Shown here in pieces: positions 8,616 through 16,871 of a stretch of 64,000 bases of DNA. The notes below the pieces were generated by a model, which saw only the letters and a list, made by a program, of their open reading frames with translations, was not told the DNA's origin and did no database searches. Made by a program: the position numbers and the translations under genes. Source of the DNA: Pseudomonas sp. TH43. Its GTDB lineage: Bacteria; Pseudomonadota; Gammaproteobacteria; Pseudomonadales; Pseudomonadaceae. The stretch lies in the NCBI RefSeq assembly GCF_016650635.1, contig NZ_JAEKFI010000002.1:124001-188000 (forward strand). The letters are read 5' to 3'. The number at the start of each line of letters is the position of its first letter. The stretch's first letter is position 1.

Positions 8616-9596
8616 ATGACATCGTTCATTCCTCGTTTTAAAACTCTGCTGGTCGCCAGCGCCCTGGCGCTGGCCTTGAACCCGGTCGCCCACGCGGCCG
8701 AAACTGCGCCGACGGAAGTACACCTGGATTACGCCTACTACTCGCCAGTGAGCCTGGTCTTGAAGAATTTCGGTTTCCTCGAAAAAGCCCTGCCCAATAC
8801 CAAAGTCAGCTGGGTACTGAGCCAGGGCAGCAACCGTTCGCTGGAATACCTCAACAGTGGCGGCGTTGATTTCGCCTCCAGCGCCAGCCTCGCCGCCGTT
8901 TTGAGTCGCGCCAACGGCAGCCCGATCAAATCGGTTTACGTTTATAGCCGCGCCGAATGGACGGCGTTGGTGGTGCGCAAAGACTCGCCGTATCAATCCA
9001 TCGCCGACCTCAAGGGCAAGAAAATCGCCGCCACCAAAGGCACCGATCCGTACCTGTTCACCTTGCGCAGCCTGCAACAGGCCGGCCTGAAAAAAGACGA
9101 CGTTGAACTGGTACACCTGCAACATCCGGATGGCCGCACGGCGCTGGAAAAAGGCGATGTCGACGCCTGGGCCGGCCTTGATCCGCACATGGCGGCCAGC
9201 CAGGTGCAGGCGGGTTCGCGCTTGCTCTACCGCAACCCGGCCTTCAACAGTTACGGGGTGATCAGCGTCACTGAGCAATATGCCAAGGAGCATCCGCAAA
9301 CCATCGAGACGGTGATCAAGGCCTACGAACAGGCCCGCGACTGGGCGCTGAAAAACCCTGACGCGTTCGCCGCCCTGCTCGCCAAGGAATCCGGACTGCC
9401 GCTGGACGTGGCCAAGTTGCAGTTGTCGCGCACCGACCTCAGCAGCCCGCAGCTCACGGCCAACGACATCAGCGCCTCCAAGGCTGCCGCGCCGATTCTG
9501 GTCTCCGAAGAGCTGGTGCGTCGCGGGGTGAATGTCGATCAGGTGATCGATCAATTGCTCGACAGCGGTGTGCAGCAAGCCGTCGCCCGCCAGTAA
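8616..9596 (+). CDS. Aliphatic sulfonate-type ABC substrate-binding protein
   Basis: The 326-residue protein starts at ATG 8616 (CGGAG upstream) with a signal peptide ending VAHAAE. SsuA-family features are clear: DYAYYSPVSLVLK at the mature N-terminus, VVRKDSPYQSIADLKGKKIAATKG in the first lobe and ALEKGDVDAWAGLDPHMA in the second. It is 61 bases upstream of the permease and surely part of the same uptake unit for a sulfonate or related compound. The 295-base region between it and the divergent binding-protein gene should hold both promoters; I could not assign boxes. Confidence 0.88.
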   Translation: MTSFIPRFKTLLVASALALALNPVAHAAETAPTEVHLDYAYYSPVSLVLKNFGFLEKALPNTKVSWVLSQGSNRSLEYLNSGGVDFASSASLAAVLSRANGSPIKSVYVYSRAEWTALVVRKDSPYQSIADLKGKKIAATKGTDPYLFTLRSLQQAGLKKDDVELVHLQHPDGRTALEKGDVDAWAGLDPHMAASQVQAGSRLLYRNPAFNSYGVISVTEQYAKEHPQTIETVIKAYEQARDWALKNPDAFAALLAKESGLPLDVAKLQLSRTDLSSPQLTANDISASKAAAPILVSEELVRRGVNVDQVIDQLLDSGVQQAVARQ

Positions 9597-9657
9597 TCGA
9601 ACAGGCTCACCGCCAATCCGCGCGCGTCGCGGATTTGTCGTGAGCGGAGCCACATTC

Positions 9658-10500
9658 ATGACGAGTCACAGCAAAGACCTGCCCGTACCACTCGCCGCGC
9701 CACGCCGGCAGCCAGCTCTTCTCAACCCGGCATGGCGGCGCCGCGGCAAAGGCCTGGCCTTACCGGCGCTGATCGTAGTGCTGCTGGAAATAATCGTACG
9801 CATCGGCTGGCTGCCGTCTTACCAGATGCCTGCGCCGAGCGAGATAGCCCTGACCCTCGCCGACCTCGCCGAAGGCGCTTTGTGGAAACACATCGGCGCC
9901 AGCCTGGTTCGCGTCCTGCTGGGGTTTGCCATTGGTGCCAGTCTGGCGCTGGTGTTTGCCGCGTGGGTCGGTTTGAGCCGCGAAGCCGAGGCGTATCTGG
10001 AGCCAACCTTCGCCGCGCTACGCGCGATTCCGAGCCTGGCCTGGGTGCCGCTGTTGTTACTGTGGCTGGGCATCGACGAGACCTCGAAAATCGTTTTGAT
10101 CGCCATCGGCGCGTTTTTCCCGGTGTACGTCAATGTCGTCGCGGCCATTCGCAACATTGATCGCAAACTGGTGGAGGTCGGTCATATCTATGGCTTCAGC
10201 CACTTGCAACTGGTGCGGCGAATCTTGCTGCCCGCCGCCCTGCCCGGCCTGTTCACCGGATTACGCAGCGGCATGAGCCTGGCCTGGATGTTTCTCGTTG
10301 CGGCCGAGTTGATCGCCGCCACCAAAGGCCTGGGTTATCTGCTCAGTGACGGCCGCGAAACCTCACGCCCGGACATCGTGCTGGCGGCAATCATCGTCTT
10401 GGCCTTGCTCGGCAAGCTCAGCGACGGCTTGCTCGCGGTGCTTGAACGACGCTGGCTGACCTGGCGCGATGCGTTCACCGGTCAGGGCGCGCAGGACTAG
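9658..10500 (+). CDS. ABC transporter permease, SsuC/TauC type
   Basis: The 280-residue membrane protein has about six hydrophobic segments and the BPD-transport inner-membrane signature with the EAA loop (EVGHIYGFSHLQLVRRILLPAALPGLFTGLR), which docks the ATPase. This is the sulfonate/nitrate/taurine permease group. ATG 9658 follows GCGGAGCC; a GTG six codons upstream is an alternative. The next gene is unrelated, so the ATPase partner must be encoded elsewhere or shared. Confidence 0.88.
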   Translation: MTSHSKDLPVPLAAPRRQPALLNPAWRRRGKGLALPALIVVLLEIIVRIGWLPSYQMPAPSEIALTLADLAEGALWKHIGASLVRVLLGFAIGASLALVFAAWVGLSREAEAYLEPTFAALRAIPSLAWVPLLLLWLGIDETSKIVLIAIGAFFPVYVNVVAAIRNIDRKLVEVGHIYGFSHLQLVRRILLPAALPGLFTGLRSGMSLAWMFLVAAELIAATKGLGYLLSDGRETSRPDIVLAAIIVLALLGKLSDGLLAVLERRWLTWRDAFTGQGAQD

Positions 10501-10545
10501 TACAAGGAAGCGACTACGCTGAAATTTCCTACCGGAGATTCAGCC

Positions 10546-11226
10546 ATGTGCGGAAGACTCTCGCAGTACCGAGGCATCCACGACTTCGTCGCCGTCCTGA
10601 GCATTCCCGATGCGTTAATCAATCATGTCGGCGATGCGCCGCTGAGTCGCTACAACGCCGCGCCGACCACATCGCTGGCCGTGCTCCACCAGCATGAGCA
10701 GGCATTATACGCCGACAACTTGCGCTGGGGCTGGCGCCCGCACTGGGCCAAGGACCGCGCCGCGCCGATCAATGCGCGGGTGGAGAAAGTCGCCCATGGC
10801 CCGTTCTTTCGCGCGATCTGGCGCCATCGGCTGATCGTACCCGTCGACAACTGGTTTGAATGGGTCGATGACGACGACAAAACCCGACAACCCTGGCTGA
10901 TTCGTCGGGCAGATCAAGGGCCGGTTTTCTGCGCAGCCATCGGTCAATGTCCTACGCCCCAGGTGCAGGCTCGGGACGACGATGGCTTCGTGATCATCAC
11001 CGCCGACAGCGTCGGCGGAATGCTCGATATCCATGACCGACGGCCCGTGGTGTTCCGCGCAGAATTGGTGCACGAATGGCTCGACCCGGCAACGCCTGCC
11101 GAACGCGCCGAACAAATGCTCCTGTTCGAAGGCGAAAGCCCGGAGGCGTTCGAATGGCACAAAGTCGGCAAAGCAGTGGGCAACTCACGCAATCAGGGCG
11201 CCAACTTAATTATTGAGCAAGCCTAA
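10546..11226 (+). CDS. SOS response-associated peptidase (YedK/HMCES, SRAP domain)
   Basis: The 226-residue protein is a full SRAP domain. Cys2 (exposed after Met removal) is the residue that crosslinks abasic sites in single-stranded DNA; Asn76 in INARVEK, Glu105 in VDNWFEWV and His163 in DIHDRRPVV complete the active site. The family shields abasic sites at replication forks and can self-reverse. It is a single gene with a short leader; no LexA box was identified upstream. Confidence 0.92.
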   Translation: MCGRLSQYRGIHDFVAVLSIPDALINHVGDAPLSRYNAAPTTSLAVLHQHEQALYADNLRWGWRPHWAKDRAAPINARVEKVAHGPFFRAIWRHRLIVPVDNWFEWVDDDDKTRQPWLIRRADQGPVFCAAIGQCPTPQVQARDDDGFVIITADSVGGMLDIHDRRPVVFRAELVHEWLDPATPAERAEQMLLFEGESPEAFEWHKVGKAVGNSRNQGANLIIEQA

Positions 11227-11255
11227 ATATCGCCGAATGCCCCCCGTTTTCTCAT

Positions 11256-11346
11256 GTAGGAGCTGCCGCAGGCTGCGATCTTCTGACTTTGATTTTTCGC
11301 AAAAAATATCAAGATCAAAAGATCGCAGCCTGCGGCAGCTCCTACC
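11256..11346. repeat. REP pair (REPIN-like hairpin)
   Basis: Two inverted copies of the Pseudomonas REP core (GTAGGAGCTGCCGCAGGC and its complement) flank a short AT-rich spacer, so the transcript would fold into a long hairpin. Confidence 0.9.
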
Positions 11347-11408
11347 GGTGAGCCGGTGGTGTTACAGAGGGTGTTTCATTCTTGAGACAGCTTTAATAAA
11401 ACAGTCGT

Positions 11409-11843
11409 TTGAGCGAACTAACCGCCTGTCTGACATTTCAATCGTCATACATACATTTAGAGGCGCTACGGATAGCATGCGCGCCGCCTTTCCGATTGAC
11501 ATACCAGTTGACCAAAGAGTCAACAGTCAGGAATCCCCTACAACTTTTACAAGCCTTGCAGAGAACTAAGTTGCGCGACGATTTTGCAATCAAACAGGTC
11601 GGTGGCCTGGAGTGTATTTATCTGTCGATGACAGAACGCTTTGAACTCGACTGTTTTATCGGCCACTACATCAAGACCCGAAACCTGCGTAGCGTTCCCG
11701 ATATCGAACGCGTCCTGCGCAGCACCCTCGAAGGCTATCCAGGTCACCCGCCGGTGATGGTCAACGAGCTCAATGCCTGGATCGACAGAACGCTGGGATA
11801 TCGGGCTTCACACCCCGATTTCACACAGCTGGACGATATCTGA
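11409..11843 (+). CDS. Conserved hypothetical protein, start uncertain
   Basis: The downstream part is clearly coding: LRDDFAIKQVGGLECIYLS, then FELDCFIGHYIKTRNL and VLRSTLEGYPGHPPVMV, about 90 well-composed residues without signal or membrane segments. No ATG lies ahead of the conserved part. The coordinates use the first TTG (11409), which has no ribosome site; TTG 11568, after CAGAGA, is a better-placed alternative and would give 91 residues. I do not recognise a domain. Confidence 0.6.
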   Translation: MSELTACLTFQSSYIHLEALRIACAPPFRLTYQLTKESTVRNPLQLLQALQRTKLRDDFAIKQVGGLECIYLSMTERFELDCFIGHYIKTRNLRSVPDIERVLRSTLEGYPGHPPVMVNELNAWIDRTLGYRASHPDFTQLDDI

Positions 11844-11850
11844 AACGACG

Positions 11851-11880
11851 AAAAAGCCCCGCACCAGCGGGGCTTTCTTC
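11851..11880. terminator. Rho-independent terminator
   Basis: A stem AGCCCCGC / GCGGGGCT with a four-base loop is flanked by A5 and TTTCTT. It lies between the convergent genes ending at 11843 and 11893 and can work both ways. Confidence 0.85.
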
Positions 11881-11892
11881 GTATAGGAGCGA

Positions 11893-12036
11893 TCAAGGTT
11901 TCAGATCCGGCCATGAAAGCTCTTTGCCGTCATCGTGCTTCCACGTCTGCTCCTTGCGTTTCTCACGCTCGATCTCTTCTTCTGTCGGCTCATCGACTTC
12001 TTCGTCGTCATCCGCCCGCTCTTGCTCGGTCGTCAT
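11893..12036 (-). CDS. Small acidic hypothetical protein
   Basis: The 47-residue protein starts at ATG 12036 with GAGGT at a good distance. It is very charged (ADDDEEVDEPTEEEIEREKR) and ends TWKHDDGKELSWPDLKP. It has no hydrophobic segment. The function is unknown; small acidic proteins of this look are conserved in Pseudomonas. Confidence 0.6.
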   Translation of the reverse strand: MTTEQERADDDEEVDEPTEEEIEREKRKEQTWKHDDGKELSWPDLKP

Positions 12037-12101
12037 GTGCACCTCGCTCCAGTTAAAAGACTGTACATGGACAAAGTGTAGAACAATTTTACCAGTGCAA
12101 C

Positions 12102-12416
12102 TTACAACCACCAACGCAGTAAAAAGAAGAAGACCATGCTCAATAACATGCTGAGCAATGTATTACGGGTGTAAATGACCAGTGCTATGGCAACCAGCGA
12201 ACTAAGCAGGTACGGATTATCCCACTGCAAATTCAACTGTTTGTCCGGCATAAACACAATGGGCCCGCAGATCGCCGTGAGCATTCCAGGCACCGCAAAA
12301 CCAAGGAATTGCCGCGCATTACTGCTCAACCGAACCGGCAAACGCGGCTCGAGAAACACATAGCGATTGAGGAACACCAAAATCCCCATGCCGAAAATCA
12401 CTGCCCAAACCATCAT
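12102..12416 (-). CDS. azlD: AzlD-family branched-chain amino acid transport protein
   Basis: The 104-residue protein has four hydrophobic segments and the AzlD pattern LPVRLSSNARQFLGFAVPGM followed by NPYLLSSLVAIALVIYTRN. It is the small partner of AzlC; together they export branched-chain or other neutral amino acids across the inner membrane. Its ATG 12416 overlaps the azlC stop by four bases (ATGA), indicating translational coupling. Confidence 0.88.
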   Translation of the reverse strand: MMVWAVIFGMGILVFLNRYVFLEPRLPVRLSSNARQFLGFAVPGMLTAICGPIVFMPDKQLNLQWDNPYLLSSLVAIALVIYTRNTLLSMLLSMVFFFLLRWWL

Positions 12417-13111
12417 GTGCGCCCCCAATACAGCTTGTTGCAGATAAACCCGGCGGTCATCCCCGCCAACCCCGACAGCACCAGCGCCGAGCCCCACTGC
12501 CAATAGCTGAACAGCACCGAACAGAACAACGAAACCGCCACGCAAACCACCGTTGGCACGTTACGCACCACCGGCGTGATCAGGGCAATGAAGGTCGCGG
12601 CAATCGAGAAGTCCAGCCCCAGATGCTCCAGCCCGGGAATGCTGCTGCCAAGGACAATGCCGGCCAGGGTGAAGAGGTTCCAGGCGATGTAAAACGTCAG
12701 CCCGACACCCAGTGCGTACCAACGATTGAACTGCTGGCGATCATGCTGGCTGGTCAGCGCAAACAATTCATCGGTGAGCAAAAAGCCCAGGCCAATCCGC
12801 CAACGCCCCGGCAGCGGTGAAATCACCGAGCGCATGCTCATGCCGTAAAGCAAATGTTGCGATGTGAGCAGCAGCGTGGTCAGCAGAATCGAGAAAATCC
12901 CCGCGCCGCCCTTGAGCATGCCGATCGCCACCAGTTGCGCAGCGCCGGCAAAGACAATGCTCGACAAGCCCTGGCCTTGCAGTGGCGTGAGGTTGGCTTC
13001 GATCGCCATGGAACCGGCCAGTAGGCCCCAGGGCGCGGTGGCCAACGACAGCGGCATGATCGCCGCAGCACCGCGAAGGAACGCACTGCGCGGCATGAGT
13101 GAGTCAGACAT
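12413..13111 (-). CDS. azlC: AzlC-family branched-chain amino acid permease
   Basis: The 232-residue membrane protein begins MSDSLMPRSAFLRGAAAIMPL and shows the AzlC signature GLSSIVFAGAAQLVAIGML and SQHLLYGMSMR. Around seven to eight hydrophobic segments are visible. GAAGAG precedes ATG 13111; the longer extension to 13177 has no support. It is the first gene of the azlCD pair. Confidence 0.9.
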   Translation of the reverse strand: MSDSLMPRSAFLRGAAAIMPLSLATAPWGLLAGSMAIEANLTPLQGQGLSSIVFAGAAQLVAIGMLKGGAGIFSILLTTLLLTSQHLLYGMSMRSVISPLPGRWRIGLGFLLTDELFALTSQHDRQQFNRWYALGVGLTFYIAWNLFTLAGIVLGSSIPGLEHLGLDFSIAATFIALITPVVRNVPTVVCVAVSLFCSVLFSYWQWGSALVLSGLAGMTAGFICNKLYWGRT

Positions 13112-13331
13112 AACGCTCTTCAACCGAGGAAACAGCCCACGACTGTGCCAGCAATCGGCGTTTTCTGGCTTGAACAATCTTGCGCACTTGCGGGAAATCG
13201 GCCAATCGCGGGCAAGCCATCAAGGCTCGCCACACGCAGGCGTTGAAGTGTCCCTTCGCGACCGTGCCTCAAGCAGTAACGCTCTGACTGGCGTAACATG
13301 ACGCCCCTCGCAAACACGTCAGGAAGACACC

Positions 13332-13706
13332 ATGCTGTACCGAATCGCAGCCGACGGGCTGGTGCTGTTTCATTTGTGCTTTATCTTGTTCGTGCTGTTT
13401 GGCGGGCTGCTGGTACTCAAGTGGCCGCGCCTGATGTGGCTGCATTTGCCGGCCGCAGCCTGGGGCGTTGCCGTCGAAGTGCTGCACTTGACTTGCCCGC
13501 TGACGTACTGGGAAAACCTCATGCGCCACGCCGCCGGGCAGACTGAATATGCGGGCGGTTTCATCGAGCATTACATCTGGCCAATCATCTACCCGGCTGG
13601 GCTTACCCCGCAGATCCAGTTAGCACTCGGCAGCGTAGTCTTGGCGATCAACCTGTTGGTTTACGGACGAATGCTCCGTGCGCGCAAACTTCGCCGAGCG
13701 CTGTAG
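13332..13706 (+). CDS. DUF2784 membrane protein
   Basis: The 124-residue protein has three to four membrane helices and the DUF2784 pattern: LVLFHLCFILFVLFGG, VAVEVLHLTCPLTYWEN and the HYIWPIIYP segment. The family is a small integral inner-membrane protein of unknown function. The start ATG 13332 follows CAGGAAGACACC. It is convergent with the next gene. Confidence 0.85.
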   Translation: MLYRIAADGLVLFHLCFILFVLFGGLLVLKWPRLMWLHLPAAAWGVAVEVLHLTCPLTYWENLMRHAAGQTEYAGGFIEHYIWPIIYPAGLTPQIQLALGSVVLAINLLVYGRMLRARKLRRAL

Positions 13707-13715
13707 GCAAACCTC

Positions 13716-14243
13716 TCAGCGCGATGCCTGCTTCAAGGCTTCCAGCCAGGCCGGATCCAGGCGCGCCTGATCGGTATCGAGACCGAGCGCCTGCATCCGC
13801 TCTTTATGCGCTTCGACTTCGCGCCACAGTTGCCCATGATCGCTGGAGTTACCGTCCAGTTCATGCATCTGCATCAACGCCAAATGATAGAAGCGCAGCA
13901 CCTTCATGGCCGTCGGATCATTCTTCTCAACCGCGGCCGTCACCTGATGCATCACATTGGTGATGCTCATCAGGTTGCGCTTGAGCCGCCAGCTATAGAC
14001 GGCCGGCGCCATCCACGTCTGATGCCAGAAACGCCCACGCAACAACCCCGCCGTCAGCAGAAACGCCAGAAACACTCCGCCCACGTTAAAGCGCAGGTTG
14101 TCACCGCCAGGCTCGCCGAACAGTGCCACTGCAACGCTGGAAAACAACATCGCCAGTACCAAAAACAGCACGGCAATAATGATCGTGCTGCGCCGGGTCT
14201 GCTGGCGAAAAGTGGCGGCATCCATCGGCTGAATTTCGAACAT
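13716..14243 (-). CDS. DUF3087 family membrane protein
   Basis: The 175-residue protein has two N-terminal membrane helices (STIIIAVLFLVLAMLFSSV and FNVGGVFLAFLLTAGLL) and a soluble C-terminal helical region. The N-terminus FEIQPMDAATFRQQTRRST is characteristic of DUF3087 in Pseudomonas. ATG 14243 with AGGAAG upstream is preferred to the GTG one codon earlier. The function is unknown. Confidence 0.78.
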   Translation of the reverse strand: MFEIQPMDAATFRQQTRRSTIIIAVLFLVLAMLFSSVAVALFGEPGGDNLRFNVGGVFLAFLLTAGLLRGRFWHQTWMAPAVYSWRLKRNLMSITNVMHQVTAAVEKNDPTAMKVLRFYHLALMQMHELDGNSSDHGQLWREVEAHKERMQALGLDTDQARLDPAWLEALKQASR

Positions 14244-14467
14244 CACAAATGACTTCCTTGAGCGACAAAAGGGGCAATCAAAAAAACTCGCCGACGCATT
14301 ATCGCCTCAACGAGGGATTTAGCTATGCTGGGGCTCCTTTTCATCTTTTCAGCGTCCAACGGGGACATGGCGGTACAGCGCAGATCGTGCCATCTTCATT
14401 CATGGATACACACTATTCGGATGCCATCCGCCTGGTTTTGGGATGACATCGTTTTAAGGATCATTGC

Positions 14468-15841
14468 ATGACCCAACGACACGTAATCAATGCCTCGGTC
14501 AGCCCGAAAGGCAGCCTGGAAACCCTTTCTCAACGTGAAGTTCAGCAACTGAGCGAAGCCGGATCCGGCAGCACCTACACGCTCTTCCGCCAGTGCGCCC
14601 TGGCCATCCTCAACACCGGCGCCCATGTCGATAACGCCAAGACCATTCTCGAAGCCTACAAGGACTTCGAAATCCGCATTCACCAACAGGATCGCGGTGT
14701 ACGCCTGGAGCTGCTGAACGCTCCGGCCGACGCCTTTGTCGACGGCGAAATGATCGCCAGCACCCGCGAAATGCTCTTCAGCGCCCTGCGCGACATCGTC
14801 TACACCGAAAACGAACTCGACAGCCAACGCATCGACCTGAGCACCTCGCAGGGCATCAGTGATTACGTTTTCCACCTGCTGCGCAACGCGCGCACCCTGC
14901 GTCCGGGTGTCGAGCCGAAAATCGTCGTGTGCTGGGGCGGTCACTCGATCAACACCGAAGAGTACAAATACACCAAAAAAGTCGGCCACGAACTTGGCCT
15001 GCGCAGCCTCGACATCTGCACTGGCTGCGGCCCCGGCGTGATGAAAGGCCCGATGAAAGGCGCGACCATCGCCCACGCCAAACAGCGCATTCACGGCGGT
15101 CGCTACCTCGGTCTGACCGAGCCGGGCATCATCGCCGCCGAAGCGCCAAACCCGATCGTCAACGAGCTGGTGATCCTGCCGGACATCGAAAAACGCCTGG
15201 AAGCCTTTGTGCGTGTCGGCCACGGCATCATCATCTTCCCGGGCGGCGCCGGCACGGCTGAAGAGTTCCTCTACCTGCTCGGCATCCTCATGCACCCGGA
15301 CAACGAAGGCCTGCCGTTCCCGGTAATCCTGACCGGGCCGAAACATGCCGCAGCGTATCTGGAGCAGCTCGATGCATTCGTCATCGCGACCCTCGGCGAG
15401 GCCGCTAGGCAGCACTACGAAATCATCATCGACGACCCGGCCGAAGTCGCACGGCAGATGACCCAGGGCCTGAAAGCGGTGAAACAGTTCCGCCGCGAGC
15501 GCAACGACGCGTTCCACTTCAACTGGCTGTTGAAGATCGACGAAGGCTTCCAGCGCCCGTTCGATCCGACCCACGAAAACATGGCCAACCTGAAACTGCA
15601 CCGCGACCAGCCACCGCATGAACTGGCGGCGAACCTGCGCCGGGCTTTTTCGGGCATCGTCGCCGGCAACGTCAAGGACAAAGGCATTCGCCTGATCGAA
15701 GAACACGGGCCGTATCAGATCCGTGGTGACGCAGCGATCATGCAACCGCTGGACGCGCTGCTCAAAGCCTTCGTCGCCCAGCACCGGATGAAGCTGCCGG
15801 GTGGCGCGGCGTACGTGCCGTGCTACCAGGTTGTAGCGTAA
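14468..15841 (+). CDS. ppnN: Nucleotide 5'-monophosphate nucleosidase PpnN (YgdH/LOG family)
   Basis: At 457 residues it matches the three-domain PpnN, which cleaves purine and pyrimidine nucleoside monophosphates to base and ribose 5-phosphate and is activated by (p)ppGpp in E. coli. The central LOG Rossmann domain is evident: CTGCGPGVMKGPMKG and the PGGAGTAEEFLYLLG motif. AAGGA precedes ATG 14468. It is a single gene ending in a strong hairpin terminator, as usual for this housekeeping salvage enzyme. Confidence 0.93.
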   Translation: MTQRHVINASVSPKGSLETLSQREVQQLSEAGSGSTYTLFRQCALAILNTGAHVDNAKTILEAYKDFEIRIHQQDRGVRLELLNAPADAFVDGEMIASTREMLFSALRDIVYTENELDSQRIDLSTSQGISDYVFHLLRNARTLRPGVEPKIVVCWGGHSINTEEYKYTKKVGHELGLRSLDICTGCGPGVMKGPMKGATIAHAKQRIHGGRYLGLTEPGIIAAEAPNPIVNELVILPDIEKRLEAFVRVGHGIIIFPGGAGTAEEFLYLLGILMHPDNEGLPFPVILTGPKHAAAYLEQLDAFVIATLGEAARQHYEIIIDDPAEVARQMTQGLKAVKQFRRERNDAFHFNWLLKIDEGFQRPFDPTHENMANLKLHRDQPPHELAANLRRAFSGIVAGNVKDKGIRLIEEHGPYQIRGDAAIMQPLDALLKAFVAQHRMKLPGGAAYVPCYQVVA

Positions 15842-15847
15842 CGCCCC

Positions 15848-15898
15848 TGCAGGAGTGAGCCCGCGCGCGATAGCGGGCAGGCTCACTCCTGCATTTTT
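15848..15898 (+). terminator. Terminator-like hairpin after ppnN
   Basis: A 14-base stem (TGCAGGAGTGAGCC / GGCTCACTCCTGCA) is followed by five T. The stem resembles another Pseudomonas REP class, so it may be a REP doing a terminator's work. Confidence 0.75.
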
Positions 15899-16018
15899 CA
15901 TATCCGCCCCGCCTAACCGATCCGTCCTGTTTTCTGACACAAAAGCCCCGCAGATTCCTCACGACAGCCACCCTCGGCTCGTAATAAGCTGCGCGATCGA
16001 TTTTTTCAGGGACGAGTC

Positions 16019-16753
16019 ATGAAACGGATTGTCGCGTGGCTGCTGTCATGCCTGGCCATGGGGGCCAACGCAGCCGATCTGCAACTGCTCACCGACAACC
16101 ACCCGCCGCTGCATTTTCTGCAAGGCGAGCAACTGGTGGGCTTCGGCGTCGAGGTGGTGCAGGCGCTGGCGGAACAGACCGGCGACCGCATTCACCTGCA
16201 ACAAGTACCGCTGTTGCGCGCCCTGCGCATGGCCAGTGAGACACCCGACACCGGCGTTTTCACCGTGCTACGCACCGACGAGCGTGATAACCGCTACCAG
16301 TGGGTCGGGCCGTTGATTGAAGTCGAAACCGCGTTGTACGCGCGCTCCAACAACCAGCCGCCAGTGCACTCACTGGAAGAGGCCGACCAACTGGGGCGCA
16401 TTACCGTCCCGCGTAAATGGCTGATCTACAGCTACTTGCAACAGCAAAACCTGAAAAACCTCTACGGGGTCGAAACACAAGAGCAGATGATGCGTCTGTT
16501 CAGCCTCGGACGAACCGACTTTGTCGTTTCCGACACTTTGTCCAGCGCCGCCCTCGCCCGCGATCAAGGCATGGAGCCCGGGCGTTTGCAGTATCAGATC
16601 CCGTTGATGCGGCAAGACACCTACATCGCCTTCTCCCCGCAAACCGATCCCGGACAGGTCGCTCGCTGGCAAAAAGCCCTGGAAACCCTGCGCACCAGCG
16701 GGCGACTGGAACAGCTGCGTCAGCGCTGGCTGGTAGGTGCACTGCCAAGATAA
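16019..16753 (+). CDS. Periplasmic substrate-binding protein, SBP family 3 type
   Basis: The 244-residue protein has a signal peptide (MKRIVAWLLSCLAMGANA) and the bacterial extracellular solute-binding family 3 fold: TDNHPPLHF, GFGVEVVQALAEQTG, and a C-terminal ALETLRTSGRLEQLRQRW helix. There is no adjacent permease or ATPase, so it may be an orphan amino-acid binding or sensing protein. CAGGGA precedes ATG 16019. Confidence 0.82.
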   Translation: MKRIVAWLLSCLAMGANAADLQLLTDNHPPLHFLQGEQLVGFGVEVVQALAEQTGDRIHLQQVPLLRALRMASETPDTGVFTVLRTDERDNRYQWVGPLIEVETALYARSNNQPPVHSLEEADQLGRITVPRKWLIYSYLQQQNLKNLYGVETQEQMMRLFSLGRTDFVVSDTLSSAALARDQGMEPGRLQYQIPLMRQDTYIAFSPQTDPGQVARWQKALETLRTSGRLEQLRQRWLVGALPR

Positions 16754-16871
16754 TTATGGCCATCGCCGGCAAGCCCGCCCCCAACAGGCACTAGTTATAG
16801 CCAGGAATCTAAGTGACACCGCAGAACCTGTGGGAGCTGGCTTGCCAGCGATGAGGCCCGATAAAACAACC

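Noticed and set aside
11256..11346. CRISPR-like repeats from the recurring GTAGGAGCTGCCG sequences
   Set aside because: They are dispersed REP pairs, inverted and not in tandem with regular spacers.
14396..15940. 514-codon open frame on the minus strand opposite ppnN
   Set aside because: It is antisense to a strongly conserved enzyme and its product has no recognisable domain; long antisense frames are common in GC-rich genes.
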